Below are positions 49,713 to 59,971 of a stretch of 64,000 nucleotides of DNA, in pieces. The DNA is from Polymorphobacter megasporae (GTDB taxonomy: Bacteria; Pseudomonadota; Alphaproteobacteria; Sphingomonadales; Sphingomonadaceae). The notes beneath the pieces were generated by a model. That model did not search any database and had not been told where the DNA came from. It was given only the letters and a program-made list of their open reading frames with translations. A program made the translations under genes and the position numbers. How positions within the stretch are numbered: position 1 is the first letter of the stretch; each line of letters starts with the position of its first letter. The DNA is taken from positions 2,852,001 through 2,916,000 of the forward strand of contig NZ_CP081848.1 in assembly GCF_018982885.2 (NCBI RefSeq). The letters are read 5' to 3'.

Positions 49713-51167
49713 TTGAACGAATTGAATCCAAGGACTGTGGTCGCGGCACCCAGCGGCAAGACCGCGATCCCGCTCGACGCGGTGATTCTGACCGTCAGAA
49801 CGGTTGAATTCGCGCTTGTCATCATCTCAGGGATGATCGCCAGTTCGGTGCTCATGCCGCCAACCGTCGAGTCCGGGCCGGTCTATTCGCGGATCGTATT
49901 CGTTGCCGCGGTGGCGTTCGCGGTCCTCGCTGAAACCGTCGGCAGCTATGATATCGAGGCGCAATTCTCGTTGCGACAAGCATGGCAACGCGTCGCAACC
50001 GCGTGGGTGACGACGACATTATTCCTCGTCACACTCGGCTTCTTGCTCAAGGCGTCCGATCAGGTATCGCGCGAATGGGCATTCGGCTGGTTTATGACCG
50101 GCGGCGCCCTTCTGCTTTCGAGCCGGCTGGCGATGACGATCTGGGTTCGGCGGCTCAAGCGCCAGGGCATCTTCAACCAGCGCGTCGCGATCTTCGGAGC
50201 GGGGCCGCAGGGCGCGCGGTTGGCGAACTACATTCTGACAACCGACAAATTGACGATCACGCTTGTTGGTTTCTACGATGATCGGCTCGATGGGCGTGTG
50301 CCGACGTCGCACCACGGGATTCCTGTTCATGGCAACCTTACGGCGTTGATGGCGGCAATACGGGGCGGTGGCATCGATCAGGTCATCGTCGCACTTCCCT
50401 GGTCCGCCGAGGCGCGGCTGCAGGCGGTCGTCGGGCGTCTCGCCTTGACCCCGGTTCGTATTCGGCTTGCGCCCGACCTTGCCAGCTTCGTTTTTGCGCG
50501 CCGCCCGGTCGTGCTGCTCGGCGACATGCCGGTGATGACGCTGTTCGAGCGTCCGATCTCAGGCGTTGATGCGTGGGTGAAGGCGGCCGAGGATCGCGTT
50601 CTCGCCGTCCTCTCGCTCGCCGTCCTCGGACTGCCGATGCTGCTGATCGCGCTGGCGATCCGACTTGATTCACCCGGCCCTGTGTTTTTCCGCCAGGCCC
50701 GCGAAGGATTCAACAACCGTCCGTTCCGCGTCTACAAATTCCGGACGATGCACCACAATCGAGCACAAGATACTGAGATTGTTCAAGCAAGCCGTCGTGA
50801 TTCGCGCGTTACCCGCGTCGGCGCGCTGCTCCGCCGGACGAGCCTGGACGAGCTGCCGCAGTTGATGAACGTTCTTGGCGGCGACATGTCGGTCGTTGGG
50901 CCGCGGCCGCATGCGGCTTCTACTCGGGCGGGGGGACGGTTGTTTTCGGACGTGTTGTCGTCGTATGCGGCGCGGCACAAGGTCAAGCCGGGGATTACCG
51001 GATGGGCGCAGGTGTGTGGTTGGCGGGGTCAGACCGACACTGAGGAAAAGCTCATAAAGCGCTTTGAACACGACCTTTATTATATCGAGAACTGGTCGAT
51101 CTGGTTCGACTTCTACGTCCTCTGCCGCACCGTCGTCGCTGTCATCCTGCCGCGTAACGCGTTCTAA
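49713..51167 (+). CDS. Undecaprenyl-phosphate sugar phosphotransferase (WcaJ/EpsB type)
   Basis: A 484-residue polyprenol phosphate glycosyl-1-phosphate transferase. Four N-terminal membrane segments are followed by a Rossmann-like region ([25 protein letters not shown]) and the catalytic domain with [36 protein letters not shown] (given here in parts: DELPQL and DMSVVGPRP) and [10 protein letters not shown]. It puts the first sugar phosphate on undecaprenyl phosphate, most likely glucose-1-phosphate. The TTG start at 49713 is preceded by GGGGCGA. A terminator follows the stop. Confidence 0.92.
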   Translation: MNELNPRTVVAAPSGKTAIPLDAVILTVRTVEFALVIISGMIASSVLMPPTVESGPVYSRIVFVAAVAFAVLAETVGSYDIEAQFSLRQAWQRVATAWVTTTLFLVTLGFLLKASDQVSREWAFGWFMTGGALLLSSRLAMTIWVRRLKRQGIFNQRVAIFGAGPQGARLANYILTTDKLTITLVGFYDDRLDGRVPTSHHGIPVHGNLTALMAAIRGGGIDQVIVALPWSAEARLQAVVGRLALTPVRIRLAPDLASFVFARRPVVLLGDMPVMTLFERPISGVDAWVKAAEDRVLAVLSLAVLGLPMLLIALAIRLDSPGPVFFRQAREGFNNRPFRVYKFRTMHHNRAQDTEIVQASRRDSRVTRVGALLRRTSLDELPQLMNVLGGDMSVVGPRPHAASTRAGGRLFSDVLSSYAARHKVKPGITGWAQVCGWRGQTDTEEKLIKRFEHDLYYIENWSIWFDFYVLCRTVVAVILPRNAF

Positions 51168-51235
51168 AACCCGCGCGCACCGCCACGCGCACGCCACCCC
51201 GCACAACGGCGCTCCGCGACCGGCACCCCGACGAT

Positions 51236-51264
51236 ACGGCGAGCACGCATATGCTCGCCGTTTT
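51236..51264 (+). terminator. Terminator after the sugar phosphotransferase
   Basis: ACGGCGAGCA (51236-51245) and TGCTCGCCGT (51252-51261) form a perfect 10-bp stem with loop CGCATA, followed by TTTC. It lies between the sugar transferase and the oppositely oriented DUF885 gene; the T-run favours the rightward transcript. Confidence 0.75.
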
Positions 51265-51267
51265 CGC

Positions 51268-53124
51268 TCAGCCTCGCGCCGCCGCGATATAGCTGTCGAT
51301 CGCCGTCGCGAGCACGGTCAGCGGAACGCCGCCGGTCATCACCACCGCGTCGTCGAACCCGGCGAGCGTGAACTTCGGTCCGAGCGCTGCCTTCGCCTTC
51401 GCCCGCAGGCGCAGGATCTCGTTGTGGCCGATCTTGTAGCCACACGCCTGTCCGGGAGCGACGCAGTAGCGGTCGACCTCGCTCGTCATCGCTTGCTTGC
51501 CCTTGCCGGTCTCGCTCGTCAGGAAGACGACCGCCTGTTCGCGCGTCCAGCGCATCGAGTGCAGCCCGGTGTCGACGACAAGCCGGCACGCGCGGAACTG
51601 CTGCGCCTGGAGGTAGCCGAGCTGGCCGAACGGGTCGTCGGCATACAGACCGAGCTCGTCGACGAGCTGTTCGGCGTACAGCGCCCAGCCTTCGACGAAG
51701 GCGTTGAACCCGGTCAGCGACGTGATCAGCGGCGGCTTGACCTTCGCCTCGGCGAGATAGGCGAACTGGAAGCCGTGGCCGGGGACGCCCTCGTGCGCGG
51801 TCAGCGTCGACAGCTGGTACTTCGGCCACAACGCGGTCGATTTCAAATTGATGTAATAGATCGCCGGGCGCGACCCATCGAGCGCGGCGGGGTTCATGTA
51901 ACCGAGCGCCGCGCCGTCCTGAATGTCGGCCGGGACCTGCTTGACCATGACGTCGGCGCGAAGTCCGAGGTTCGACATCTCCGGCAGCAGCTTGCGGATC
52001 TTCGCCAGCCGCTCGTTACAATAAGCGATGATCGCCGCGCGCCCTTCGGCATTGTCGGGAAATGCGAAGCGCGGATCGGTATTGAGCGCGGCGACGCGTG
52101 CGCCGACGCTGCCTTGCGTCATGCCCTGCGACTTCAGGATCGAATCCATGCGCGACTGGAGCATCTTGTTCTGCTCGAGCCCGGTGCGGTGGATTTCGGC
52201 GGGGGACAGCTCGGTCGTCGTGCCGAGGCGAAGTGCGTAGCGGTAGAAAGCGTCGCCGTCGGGCAGGCGCTGGATGCTGCCGACGTCGGGGGCGTGCGCG
52301 GTCGACTTGGCGAAGGCGGCGATCTGGCGGTCGAGGGCAGGGTAGACCTCGCGCTCGACGATCGCGGTGCAACGTCCCGCCCAGTCGCCGTCGATTCCGG
52401 CGGCCTTGGCGCGGGTGGCGAGCGACGCGACAAGCCGCTGGCTCGCCGCCGGGGTGGCGCGAAAGCCGCGCTGCTGGCCGATGACGTTCGACGCGACAAA
52501 GCTTGGCGGAATGACCCCGATAGCGGCGTTGCGCGCAATCTTGTCGGTTTCGCCGTCGAGCTGCTTGGCGAACGCCGAGACGCGCGCGAGATACGCCTCG
52601 GCGTCGGCGCGGGTCTTGACGATGTGCTGCGAGTCGAGGAATTCGGGAACGCTGCTCAGCGCGCCATCTTGCTGCGAGATTGCGTACGGCTGCGCGCCAC
52701 CGAGGAAGCCCGACTTGGCGCCGCCGCCATAAGCGAATTTCGTCCCGTCGATCGCGCGCTCGGACGAATACATGACCGTGTCGAGGCGGATCTTGGCCGC
52801 TTCGTCGAGACGGCTCCGGTCGATCGCGCCGAGCCGCCGCTTCATTGCCACCGCCTGCGCGGCCCAGCGCGCGTTGGCGGCGGGTGAGATATCGCTGAGT
52901 TCGGACTTGAGGGCGATCCGCGCGCCGTTGTCGACACCAAGGCCGGTCGCCATCTCGGGGGCGAGCGCGAGGATCTCGTCGGCGAAGACATCGAGTTCGC
53001 GCGCAAGCTTGTCGCCGGCATCACCCGCGACAGCGGCCCATGCCGCCTGCGGCAGGGCAGCAGCGGCAACGGTCGCACCGCCCGCAAGCAGCATTGTCCG
53101 GCGGTCGATCACGGTCTTGGTCAT
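51268..53124 (-). CDS. DUF885-family hydrolase (probable metallopeptidase), Tat-type signal
   Basis: A 618-residue exported protein. The N-terminus VIDRRTMLLAGGATVAAAALPQAAWA has a twin-arginine and a hydrophobic core, suggesting Tat export. In the second half, TAHEGVPGHGFQFAYL gives an HExxxGH-like zinc motif and the downstream EGWALYAEQ supplies a Glu ligand, as in DUF885 proteins, which appear to be zinc peptidases related to M32-type fold. The substrate is not known. It ends just after the terminator of the exopolysaccharide arm. Confidence 0.82.
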   Translation of the reverse strand: MTKTVIDRRTMLLAGGATVAAAALPQAAWAAVAGDAGDKLARELDVFADEILALAPEMATGLGVDNGARIALKSELSDISPAANARWAAQAVAMKRRLGAIDRSRLDEAAKIRLDTVMYSSERAIDGTKFAYGGGAKSGFLGGAQPYAISQQDGALSSVPEFLDSQHIVKTRADAEAYLARVSAFAKQLDGETDKIARNAAIGVIPPSFVASNVIGQQRGFRATPAASQRLVASLATRAKAAGIDGDWAGRCTAIVEREVYPALDRQIAAFAKSTAHAPDVGSIQRLPDGDAFYRYALRLGTTTELSPAEIHRTGLEQNKMLQSRMDSILKSQGMTQGSVGARVAALNTDPRFAFPDNAEGRAAIIAYCNERLAKIRKLLPEMSNLGLRADVMVKQVPADIQDGAALGYMNPAALDGSRPAIYYINLKSTALWPKYQLSTLTAHEGVPGHGFQFAYLAEAKVKPPLITSLTGFNAFVEGWALYAEQLVDELGLYADDPFGQLGYLQAQQFRACRLVVDTGLHSMRWTREQAVVFLTSETGKGKQAMTSEVDRYCVAPGQACGYKIGHNEILRLRAKAKAALGPKFTLAGFDDAVVMTGGVPLTVLATAIDSYIAAARG

Positions 53125-53160
53125 TCGGCGTCCCCCTGAATGGGTTTAGAGTCGCGGTGC

Positions 53161-55056
53161 TTAGCGGATAGCGGCGCTAGCCGTGGCGAGCCAGTCGGCG
53201 CTGCGGGCGATGTTGGCGGGGCGGGGCGGGGCGAGGGTTGAACAGTCGAGGCAATGCGCCTGGATCGTCGATCCACCCGCGATCGCCGCCGCTTCGCCGA
53301 TCGCGCCGAAGATCCGTGCGCGGCTCGCCGCGGCGATCTTGGCGAACGGGTCGCGGGCGCGCGCCTGGTCGTCGTCGCCGCCACCGAGCCCGAGCGACTG
53401 GCCGACGAGCTGGAATAGCAGCGACGGCGTCTTCTCGACGTCGATCGTCCGCGGCGTATCGCCGAGCTTTGCCGCGCGGCCCGCCGCCGCGACCGCCGCG
53501 TCGAGGCCGCCGAGATGGTCGACGAGCTTGAGGTTGAGCGCGTCGGCCCCGGTCCACACCCGGCCCTGTGCGATCTCGTCGACGCGGGCGATCGGCAAAT
53601 GCCGCGCGGTGGCGACGAGCCCGGTGAAACGACGATAGACGTCGTCGATCGACGCCTGGAGGATCGTCGCGCTGTCGGGAGTCAGCCCGCGCAGGATATC
53701 GGGGTCACCAGTGTACGGGGTCGACTTCGTCGCATCAGTGGTGATGCCGAGCTTGTCGAGCGCGCGGTTGAAGGTCGGGATGACCGCGAATACGCCGATC
53801 GAGCCGGTGATCGTCGACGGCTGGGCGAAGACCTGTGACGCGGCGGTCGAGACCCAATAGCCGCCAGATGCCGCAACCGGGCCCATCGAGGCGATGACCG
53901 GCAGGCCCTTCGCCGTCGCCTGCGCCAGCGCCTCGCGGATGCGTTCGGACGCGAGGACCGATCCGCCGGGCGAGTCGATGCGGACGACGAGCGCCTTGAT
54001 GTCGCTGTTGGTCAACGCCTTGGCGACTAGCTTGGCGATCGTGTCGCCGCCAGCGGTGCCGGCTCCGGCCTCGCCGTCGACGATGTTGCCGGCAATATAG
54101 ACGATGCCCACCGCCGGGCCGCTGCGGTTCGGCTTGGTCGCGTTGGCGTAGGTGTCGAGCCTGACGCCGTTGAACGCGCCCGGCTGCTTGTCGTCGCCGG
54201 TGCCGACGAGCTTGGCGATCGTCTGGCCAAAGGCAACGCGGGTGCCGATCTGGTCGATCAGGTGGGCGTCGAGCGCTTCCTTGGCGAAGTCACCGTTCGC
54301 CGCCTTGATCCGCGCGGGCAGGTTGGCGAAGGCGGCGGTGACGTCGACGTTGGGACGCGCGGCGTGGACGTCGGCGGTGTAGGTCTTCCACAACCCGTCG
54401 ACCAGCGCCTGCTCGGCAGCCTTGGCCTCGGGCGAGGCTTCGGTGCGGGTGAACGGCTCGACGAACGACTTGTACTTGCCGACGCGGAACACGTTGATGT
54501 CGACATCGAGCTTGTCGAGCGCCTTCTTGAAATACAGGTTGGTGCCGCCGGGACCGGTCAGCAGGACGCCGCCGAGCGGGTTGATCCACGCGTGGTTCGC
54601 CTGCGCCGCAAGGTAGTAGCTCGCATCGGTGTAGGCGGTGGCATAGGCGTAGACCGGCTTGCCGCTGCGCTTGAAGTTCTGCAACGCCGCCGCGATCGAC
54701 TGGAGGTTGGCCTCGCCCGCGCCGATGAAGGTGTCGAGCTGGAGGACGATCAGCTTGATCCGGCCATCGGTTCGCGCAGCATCGATCGAGCGGACGACGT
54801 CACGCACTTCGATCTCGTTGCCGCCGGTCGGGCCGCCGGTGACCGCGGCGAACGGCGACCGCTCGCTCGACTGGTCGACAACCGGGCCGTCAAGGTCGAG
54901 GACCAGCGCGCTGCCGTTGGGAATGCTCGCTGTACGGGTGTGGAACGCCGCCCATATGGCGAGCGCGAGAATCAACAGCAGGATCAGGACGCCAAGGTCC
55001 TTGACCCCGACGAGGAAGCGCCACGCACCGCGGACGAAAGTCATTCGAAGGATCAC
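53161..55056 (-). CDS. sppA: Signal peptide peptidase SppA (67 kDa type)
   Basis: A 631-residue membrane-anchored serine protease with a tandem S49 fold. One N-terminal membrane segment (about 18-37), then Lys196 in [11 protein letters not shown] and Ser397 in [12 protein letters not shown], matching the E. coli Lys-Ser dyad. Other conserved parts are [13 protein letters not shown] and ITGSIGVF. It clears cleaved signal peptides. ATG 55044 could be used instead of 55056. It is 36 bases from DUF885 and may share its transcript. Confidence 0.92.
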   Translation of the reverse strand: MILRMTFVRGAWRFLVGVKDLGVLILLLILALAIWAAFHTRTASIPNGSALVLDLDGPVVDQSSERSPFAAVTGGPTGGNEIEVRDVVRSIDAARTDGRIKLIVLQLDTFIGAGEANLQSIAAALQNFKRSGKPVYAYATAYTDASYYLAAQANHAWINPLGGVLLTGPGGTNLYFKKALDKLDVDINVFRVGKYKSFVEPFTRTEASPEAKAAEQALVDGLWKTYTADVHAARPNVDVTAAFANLPARIKAANGDFAKEALDAHLIDQIGTRVAFGQTIAKLVGTGDDKQPGAFNGVRLDTYANATKPNRSGPAVGIVYIAGNIVDGEAGAGTAGGDTIAKLVAKALTNSDIKALVVRIDSPGGSVLASERIREALAQATAKGLPVIASMGPVAASGGYWVSTAASQVFAQPSTITGSIGVFAVIPTFNRALDKLGITTDATKSTPYTGDPDILRGLTPDSATILQASIDDVYRRFTGLVATARHLPIARVDEIAQGRVWTGADALNLKLVDHLGGLDAAVAAAGRAAKLGDTPRTIDVEKTPSLLFQLVGQSLGLGGGDDDQARARDPFAKIAAASRARIFGAIGEAAAIAGGSTIQAHCLDCSTLAPPRPANIARSADWLATASAAIR

Positions 55057-55142
55057 CTTGGACGAACCGTGGCGCAGCTATAGCGGGACGAGGCGAGACC
55101 GTACAACCGGGGCGCGACACAAGAACTTAACATGGACGAAGG

Positions 55143-55171
55143 TTGACGATCGTGAGCCCCACGACCATATG
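55143..55171 (+). promoter_or_regulatory. Probable groES-groL promoter
   Basis: TTGACG at 55143-55148 and CATATG at 55166-55171 are 17 bases apart. A start site about seven bases after the -10 would fall just ahead of the CIRCE operator, the usual arrangement for HrcA control. Confidence 0.5.
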
Positions 55172-55180
55172 CGTCCGGCG

Positions 55181-55207
55181 TTAGCACTCGCTTATGGTGA
55201 GTGCCAG
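55181..55207 (+). promoter_or_regulatory. CIRCE operator (HrcA binding site)
   Basis: The left arm TTAGCACTC (55181-55189), nine-base spacer and right arm GAGTGCCAG (55199-55207) match the CIRCE consensus TTAGCACTC-N9-GAGTGCTAA except for two bases at the end of the right arm. It lies 33 bases before groES. HrcA would repress the operon in the absence of heat stress. Confidence 0.92.
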
Positions 55208-55240
55208 CGAGCCCATTCATCCGTTGAAGGTGAGACCCTC

Positions 55241-55528
55241 ATGAAGTTCACGCCGCTGCACGATCGCGTGCTCGTCCGTCGTATCGAAGCCGAGGAAAAG
55301 ACCGCGGGCGGGATCATCATTCCCGACACCGCCAAGGAAAAGCCCCAGGAAGGTGAAGTCGTCTCCGCCGGTTCCGGTGGCCGTCGCGACGACGGCGGCA
55401 TCACGCCGATGGACGTCAAGGCCGGCGACAAGATCCTGTTCGGCAAGTGGTCGGGCACCGAGGTCAAGGTCGACGGCGAAGACCTGCTCATCATGAAGGA
55501 AAGCGATATCTTAGGGATCATCGGTTAA
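55241..55528 (+). CDS. groES: Co-chaperonin GroES
   Basis: A 95-residue Gro[37 protein letters not shown] holds the mobile loop (given here as [12 protein letters not shown]), and [32 protein letters not shown] is the standard C-terminus. ATG 55241 follows GAAGGTGAG. It caps GroEL, encoded 54 bases downstream in the same CIRCE-controlled operon. The long open frame upstream is a shadow. Confidence 0.97.
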   Translation: MKFTPLHDRVLVRRIEAEEKTAGGIIIPDTAKEKPQEGEVVSAGSGGRRDDGGITPMDVKAGDKILFGKWSGTEVKVDGEDLLIMKESDILGIIG

Positions 55529-57238
<1,710 letters not shown>

Positions 57239-57262
57239 TCCACCCCAACCGCTGAACGGACG

Positions 57263-57293
57263 AAGGGCCGCGGTGCGAACCGCGGCCCTTTTT
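57263..57293 (+). terminator. Terminator after groL
   Basis: A perfect 12-bp stem, AAGGGCCGCGGT (57263-57274) and ACCGCGGCCCTT (57279-57290), loop GCGA, followed by TTT. It serves the groES-groL transcript. Confidence 0.9.
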
Positions 57294-57326
57294 CGTTCGC
57301 CGAGACGATGGTCTGCAGCGGATACG

Positions 57327-57356
57327 AAAAAGGCCGCGGCGAACGCCGCGGCCTTT
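57327..57356 (-). terminator. Terminator for the leftward lipoprotein gene
   Basis: AAAGGCCGCGGC (57329-57340) and GCCGCGGCCTTT (57345-57356) form a perfect 12-bp stem with loop GAAC. On the minus strand it is followed by TT and so a T-run (bases 57327-57331 are A on plus). It lies 18 bases past the stop of the gene ending at 57374. Confidence 0.85.
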
Positions 57357-57373
57357 CCGTATCCGACTGGCGC

Positions 57374-57742
57374 TTAACGCGAAGCGGGTGCCGGGGTCTC
57401 GCTGCCGGCGCTGTTCGCCGGGGTGGTTCCGACACTGCCGCCCGCCATGCTGCTACCCGAGCTGCCGGCGGTCGTCGTTGCGCCCGAACCCGCGTCGGTC
57501 GCACCGCTCGACGGGGTCGAACCGGCTGCACCGCCGCTGACGTCACCGCCGGTTGCCGCGGCGCCGTTTCCGGCAGTGGTCGACGTGTCCGCGGTCCCGG
57601 TGCTGCCCATCGCGCTGCCGCTGGCTGCCGTATCGGTCGCGGTCGATGATGTCGTCGTCGTCGTCGCGTCGTCGGCCTTCTTGCCGCACGCGCCGAGGCT
57701 GAGTGCGGCGGCGATGGCGACGATGCTGATGGCGGTGCGCAT
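57374..57742 (-). CDS. Low-complexity lipoprotein
   Basis: A 122-residue lipoprotein. The signal MRTAISIVAIAAALSLGAC has a lipobox LGAC, so the mature protein begins at Cys19. The rest is almost entirely Thr, Ser, Gly and Ala with few charges, apart from KKADD after the Cys, and looks disordered. Position-specific function cannot be given. ATG 57742 has a GAGGA site; an upstream ATG at 57766 only adds eight residues. It lies downstream of mlaA and a small lipoprotein. Confidence 0.65.
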   Translation of the reverse strand: MRTAISIVAIAAALSLGACGKKADDATTTTTSSTATDTAASGSAMGSTGTADTSTTAGNGAAATGGDVSGGAAGSTPSSGATDAGSGATTTAGSSGSSMAGGSVGTTPANSAGSETPAPASR

Positions 57743-57783
57743 TAATTTATCCTCGGTTGCTGGCAATCAGCCGCACAACCCGA

Positions 57784-57978
57784 TCACTTCGACGTTGGTT
57801 CCGGTGCGGCGAGGGGTCGCGCAGGCGTCGTCGCCTCGCTGCGTGCCGCATCGGTATCGTCGACCGCCTTGCGCATTCCGGCGTCGATATCGCGCGCGCT
57901 CGCGCTCGCCGCCGGGTCGGGAGCCTTGTTGCACGCTGCGAGCGCAAGCAATCCCGCGAGGGCAGCGAGGCGGATCAC
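57784..57978 (-). CDS. Small lipoprotein (64 residues)
   Basis: A short gene whose GTG start at 57978 overlaps the mlaA stop (GTGA). The signal MIRLAALAGLLALAAC has a lipobox LAAC with Cys16; the mature 49 residues are Ala/Asp/Pro-rich with an amphipathic helical stretch ARDIDAGMRKAVDDTDAARSE (given as DIDAGMRKAVDDTDAA). It has no recognised family. The tight coupling to mlaA and the clean lipobox make it more than chance coding. Confidence 0.6.
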   Translation of the reverse strand: MIRLAALAGLLALAACNKAPDPAASASARDIDAGMRKAVDDTDAARSEATTPARPLAAPEPTSK

Positions 57979-58922
57979 GGCGCCTTGGGCGCGTCGGCTG
58001 AAGTCGCGGCAGGCGGCGTTGTCGCGTCGCCCGCGGGCTTGTCGGCCGCCGTCGGCTGGTCGGTCGCGCTCGGCACCGGGGTCGTCGGCACCGCCGACGG
58101 GGGCTGCGGCGTCGACGAGTCCGGCTGGCGCGTGCCGCCTGGCGCGAGCGGCGCATCGGCTGGGGTCATATCGTCCTCGTCGGGCGGATTGCCGTCGTAG
58201 ATCTGCGACTGGCGATGCTGGAGATACGCCGACCGCACCGTCGCATATTCGTCGAGGCTGCCCGCGAGCAGCCCGTCGGCACCGGCGTCGATCAGCTGCG
58301 ACCGCAGGTCGACCGCCTTCAGCCCGAACTCGGCGACCGAGTAATAGAATTTCCAGTCGATCACGGCGTTGCGGATATACGGCACCGGATCGACCGCGAA
58401 CTCGACACCAAGCCCGACGCCGTCGCGCAGCGTCGATGGGCCGAAGAACGGAAGCATCAGGTACGGACCCGACTTGATCCCCCACACGGCGAATGTCTGG
58501 CCGAAATCCTCTTTTTCCTCGGGACGACCAAGATCGGTCGCGACGTCGGCGAGCCCGCCGACCCCCAGCACCGTGTTGAGCATGAAGCGGTCGACGGTGC
58601 GGAACGCCTGCTTGATCTTGCCCTGGAGCACCGCGTTGATGAACGACACCGGTTCGCCGAGATTGTTGAACCCGTTGGTCACGCCGTGGCGCGCCGCGCC
58701 GGGAACGACCGCGCGATACACATGCGCCGCGGGGAGCAGCGCATAGTGATCGAGCTTCTTGTTGATCGCATACAGCTTGCGATTGGTCTTCTCGTACGGG
58801 TCGCGATACGCCTCGGCCATGCTGCCCGGGTGCGGTGTCGCGCAGGCGCCGACCGCGACAAGCAGGGCAGCGGCGACGATGCGTTCGATGGTGCAGACTC
58901 GTTCGACGGCGAAATGGCGCAT
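57975..58922 (-). CDS. mlaA: MlaA-family outer membrane lipoprotein
   Basis: A 315-residue VacJ/MlaA protein. The lipobox VAVGAC (Cys about residue 27) follows the signal. YRDPYEKTNRKLYAINKKLD, RFMLNTVLGVGGLADVATDLG and GPYLMLPFFGPSTLRDGVG are the family hallmarks. The last about 70 residues are a Pro/Thr/Ala-rich tail not found in E. coli MlaA. It removes phospholipids from the outer leaflet of the outer membrane; no mlaC-F genes lie near. ATG 58922 gives the lipoprotein signal; an earlier ATG at 58982 would add 20 residues and reach into the regulator promoter. Confidence 0.9.
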   Translation of the reverse strand: MRHFAVERVCTIERIVAAALLVAVGACATPHPGSMAEAYRDPYEKTNRKLYAINKKLDHYALLPAAHVYRAVVPGAARHGVTNGFNNLGEPVSFINAVLQGKIKQAFRTVDRFMLNTVLGVGGLADVATDLGRPEEKEDFGQTFAVWGIKSGPYLMLPFFGPSTLRDGVGLGVEFAVDPVPYIRNAVIDWKFYYSVAEFGLKAVDLRSQLIDAGADGLLAGSLDEYATVRSAYLQHRQSQIYDGNPPDEDDMTPADAPLAPGGTRQPDSSTPQPPSAVPTTPVPSATDQPTAADKPAGDATTPPAATSADAPKAP

Positions 58923-58991
58923 GTTGACCCTCGAAACGCGGCGTCGATGCGGTTGCCACAAAGCTTTCGGGGGTACAAGCACGCCGGTCGG

Positions 58992-59020
58992 TTGACCTCA
59001 TATAAGGATATGTTTATATC
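58992..59020 (+). promoter_or_regulatory. Promoter and AT-rich operator of the methionine operon
   Basis: TTGACC at 58992-58997 and TATATC at 59015-59020 have a 17-base spacer. Overlapping the spacer and -10 is the palindrome ATATAAGGATATGTTTATAT (59000-59019), eight of ten pairs symmetrical, an AT-rich island in GC-rich DNA. It fits the kind of site bound by ArsR-type SahR regulators. The -10 ends six bases before the ATG at 59027, so the mRNA may be nearly leaderless. Confidence 0.65.
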
Positions 59021-59026
59021 CCAATC

Positions 59027-59971
59027 ATGAATTCTTCGCTGCCGATCTTTCGCGCGCTCGCCGATCCGACCCGGCTGCGAATCGTGCTGCTCGTGCGCCA
59101 CATCGAACTCGCGGTCGGCGAATTAGCTGCTGTCCTGTGCCAGAGCCAGCCGCGGGTTTCGCGTCACCTCAAGATTCTGGCCGATGCCGGCCTGCTCAAC
59201 CGCGCCAAGGAAGGCGCGTGGGTATTCGTGCGGCTCGGTGACGCGGCCCGCGTCGGCCCGGCGCTGGCGATGCTCGACGCGCTCGGCGAGTCGGCGGCGG
59301 CCGACCTCGTGCGGTTGGCCGATGTCCGCAACGAGCGCGCCGCCGCCGCAACAGCGTATTTCGCAGCGCACGCCGCCGACTGGGACGGCATCCGTTCGCT
59401 CCACGCGGCCGACTGCGACGTCGAGGGCGCGATCGTCGACCTGCTGGTCGATCGCCCGGTCGGACGGCTGCTCGACATCGGCACCGGCACCGGGCGTATG
59501 ATCGAGCTGCTCGGTCCTGGCGCGGTCTCGGCGATCGGCGTCGACCGCTCGCCCGAGATGCTCCGGCTTGCACGCGGCAAGATCGAGGCGGCGGGACTTG
59601 GCCATGCCGAAGTCCGCCACGCCGACATGTACGACCTGCCGCGCGCCGACGGCAGCGCCGATACCGTCGTCATCCACCAAGTCCTCCACTACGCGGCGAC
59701 CCCCGAGCGCGTTATCGGCGAAGCGGCGCGGGTGCTCGGCGACGATGGACGGCTGCTCGTGGTCGACTTCGCGCCGCACGACCGCGAGGAGCTTCGCGCC
59801 CGTCACGCCCATGCCCGGCTCGGCTTCGACGATGCCCAGATCGGCGGCTGGCTCCACGGGGCCGGGCTCGCCGTAACGCGCACTGCGCATGTCACCACCC
59901 CCGGATTTCCGCTGACCGTCAGCCTGTGGCTTGGCGAACGAACCCCCCAAGCTGAAAGGCGCGCCGCATGA
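59027..59971 (+). CDS. ArsR-family regulator fused to a methyltransferase domain (SahR-like)
   Basis: A 314-residue fusion. Residues 1-85 form an ArsR winged helix (DPTRLRIV, then LCQSQPRVSRHLKILADAGL as recognition helix). The second part is a class I methyltransferase fold with DIGTGTG at 150-156 for S-adenosyl ligand. Regulators of this architecture beside methionine-cycle genes are known as SahR and respond to S-adenosylhomocysteine. It leads the metF-metH operon; the metF start overlaps its stop by ATGA. Metal-binding Cys of ArsR sensors are not apparent. No ribosome site precedes the ATG. Confidence 0.82.
   Translation: MNSSLPIFRALADPTRLRIVLLVRHIELAVGELAAVLCQSQPRVSRHLKILADAGLLNRAKEGAWVFVRLGDAARVGPALAMLDALGESAAADLVRLADVRNERAAAATAYFAAHAADWDGIRSLHAADCDVEGAIVDLLVDRPVGRLLDIGTGTGRMIELLGPGAVSAIGVDRSPEMLRLARGKIEAAGLGHAEVRHADMYDLPRADGSADTVVIHQVLHYAATPERVIGEAARVLGDDGRLLVVDFAPHDREELRARHAHARLGFDDAQIGGWLHGAGLAVTRTAHVTTPGFPLTVSLWLGERTPQAERRAA

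Noticed and set aside
33631-51167. CRISPR-like or other regular repeats in the exopolysaccharide locus
   Set aside because: No regularly spaced direct repeats were seen on reading; only isolated short repeats.
51064-52887. A 607-codon plus-strand open frame opposite the DUF885 gene
   Set aside because: It is rich in Arg and lacks any family match. It mirrors the minus-strand gene, as often seen in GC-rich DNA, and the minus-strand protein has clear motifs.
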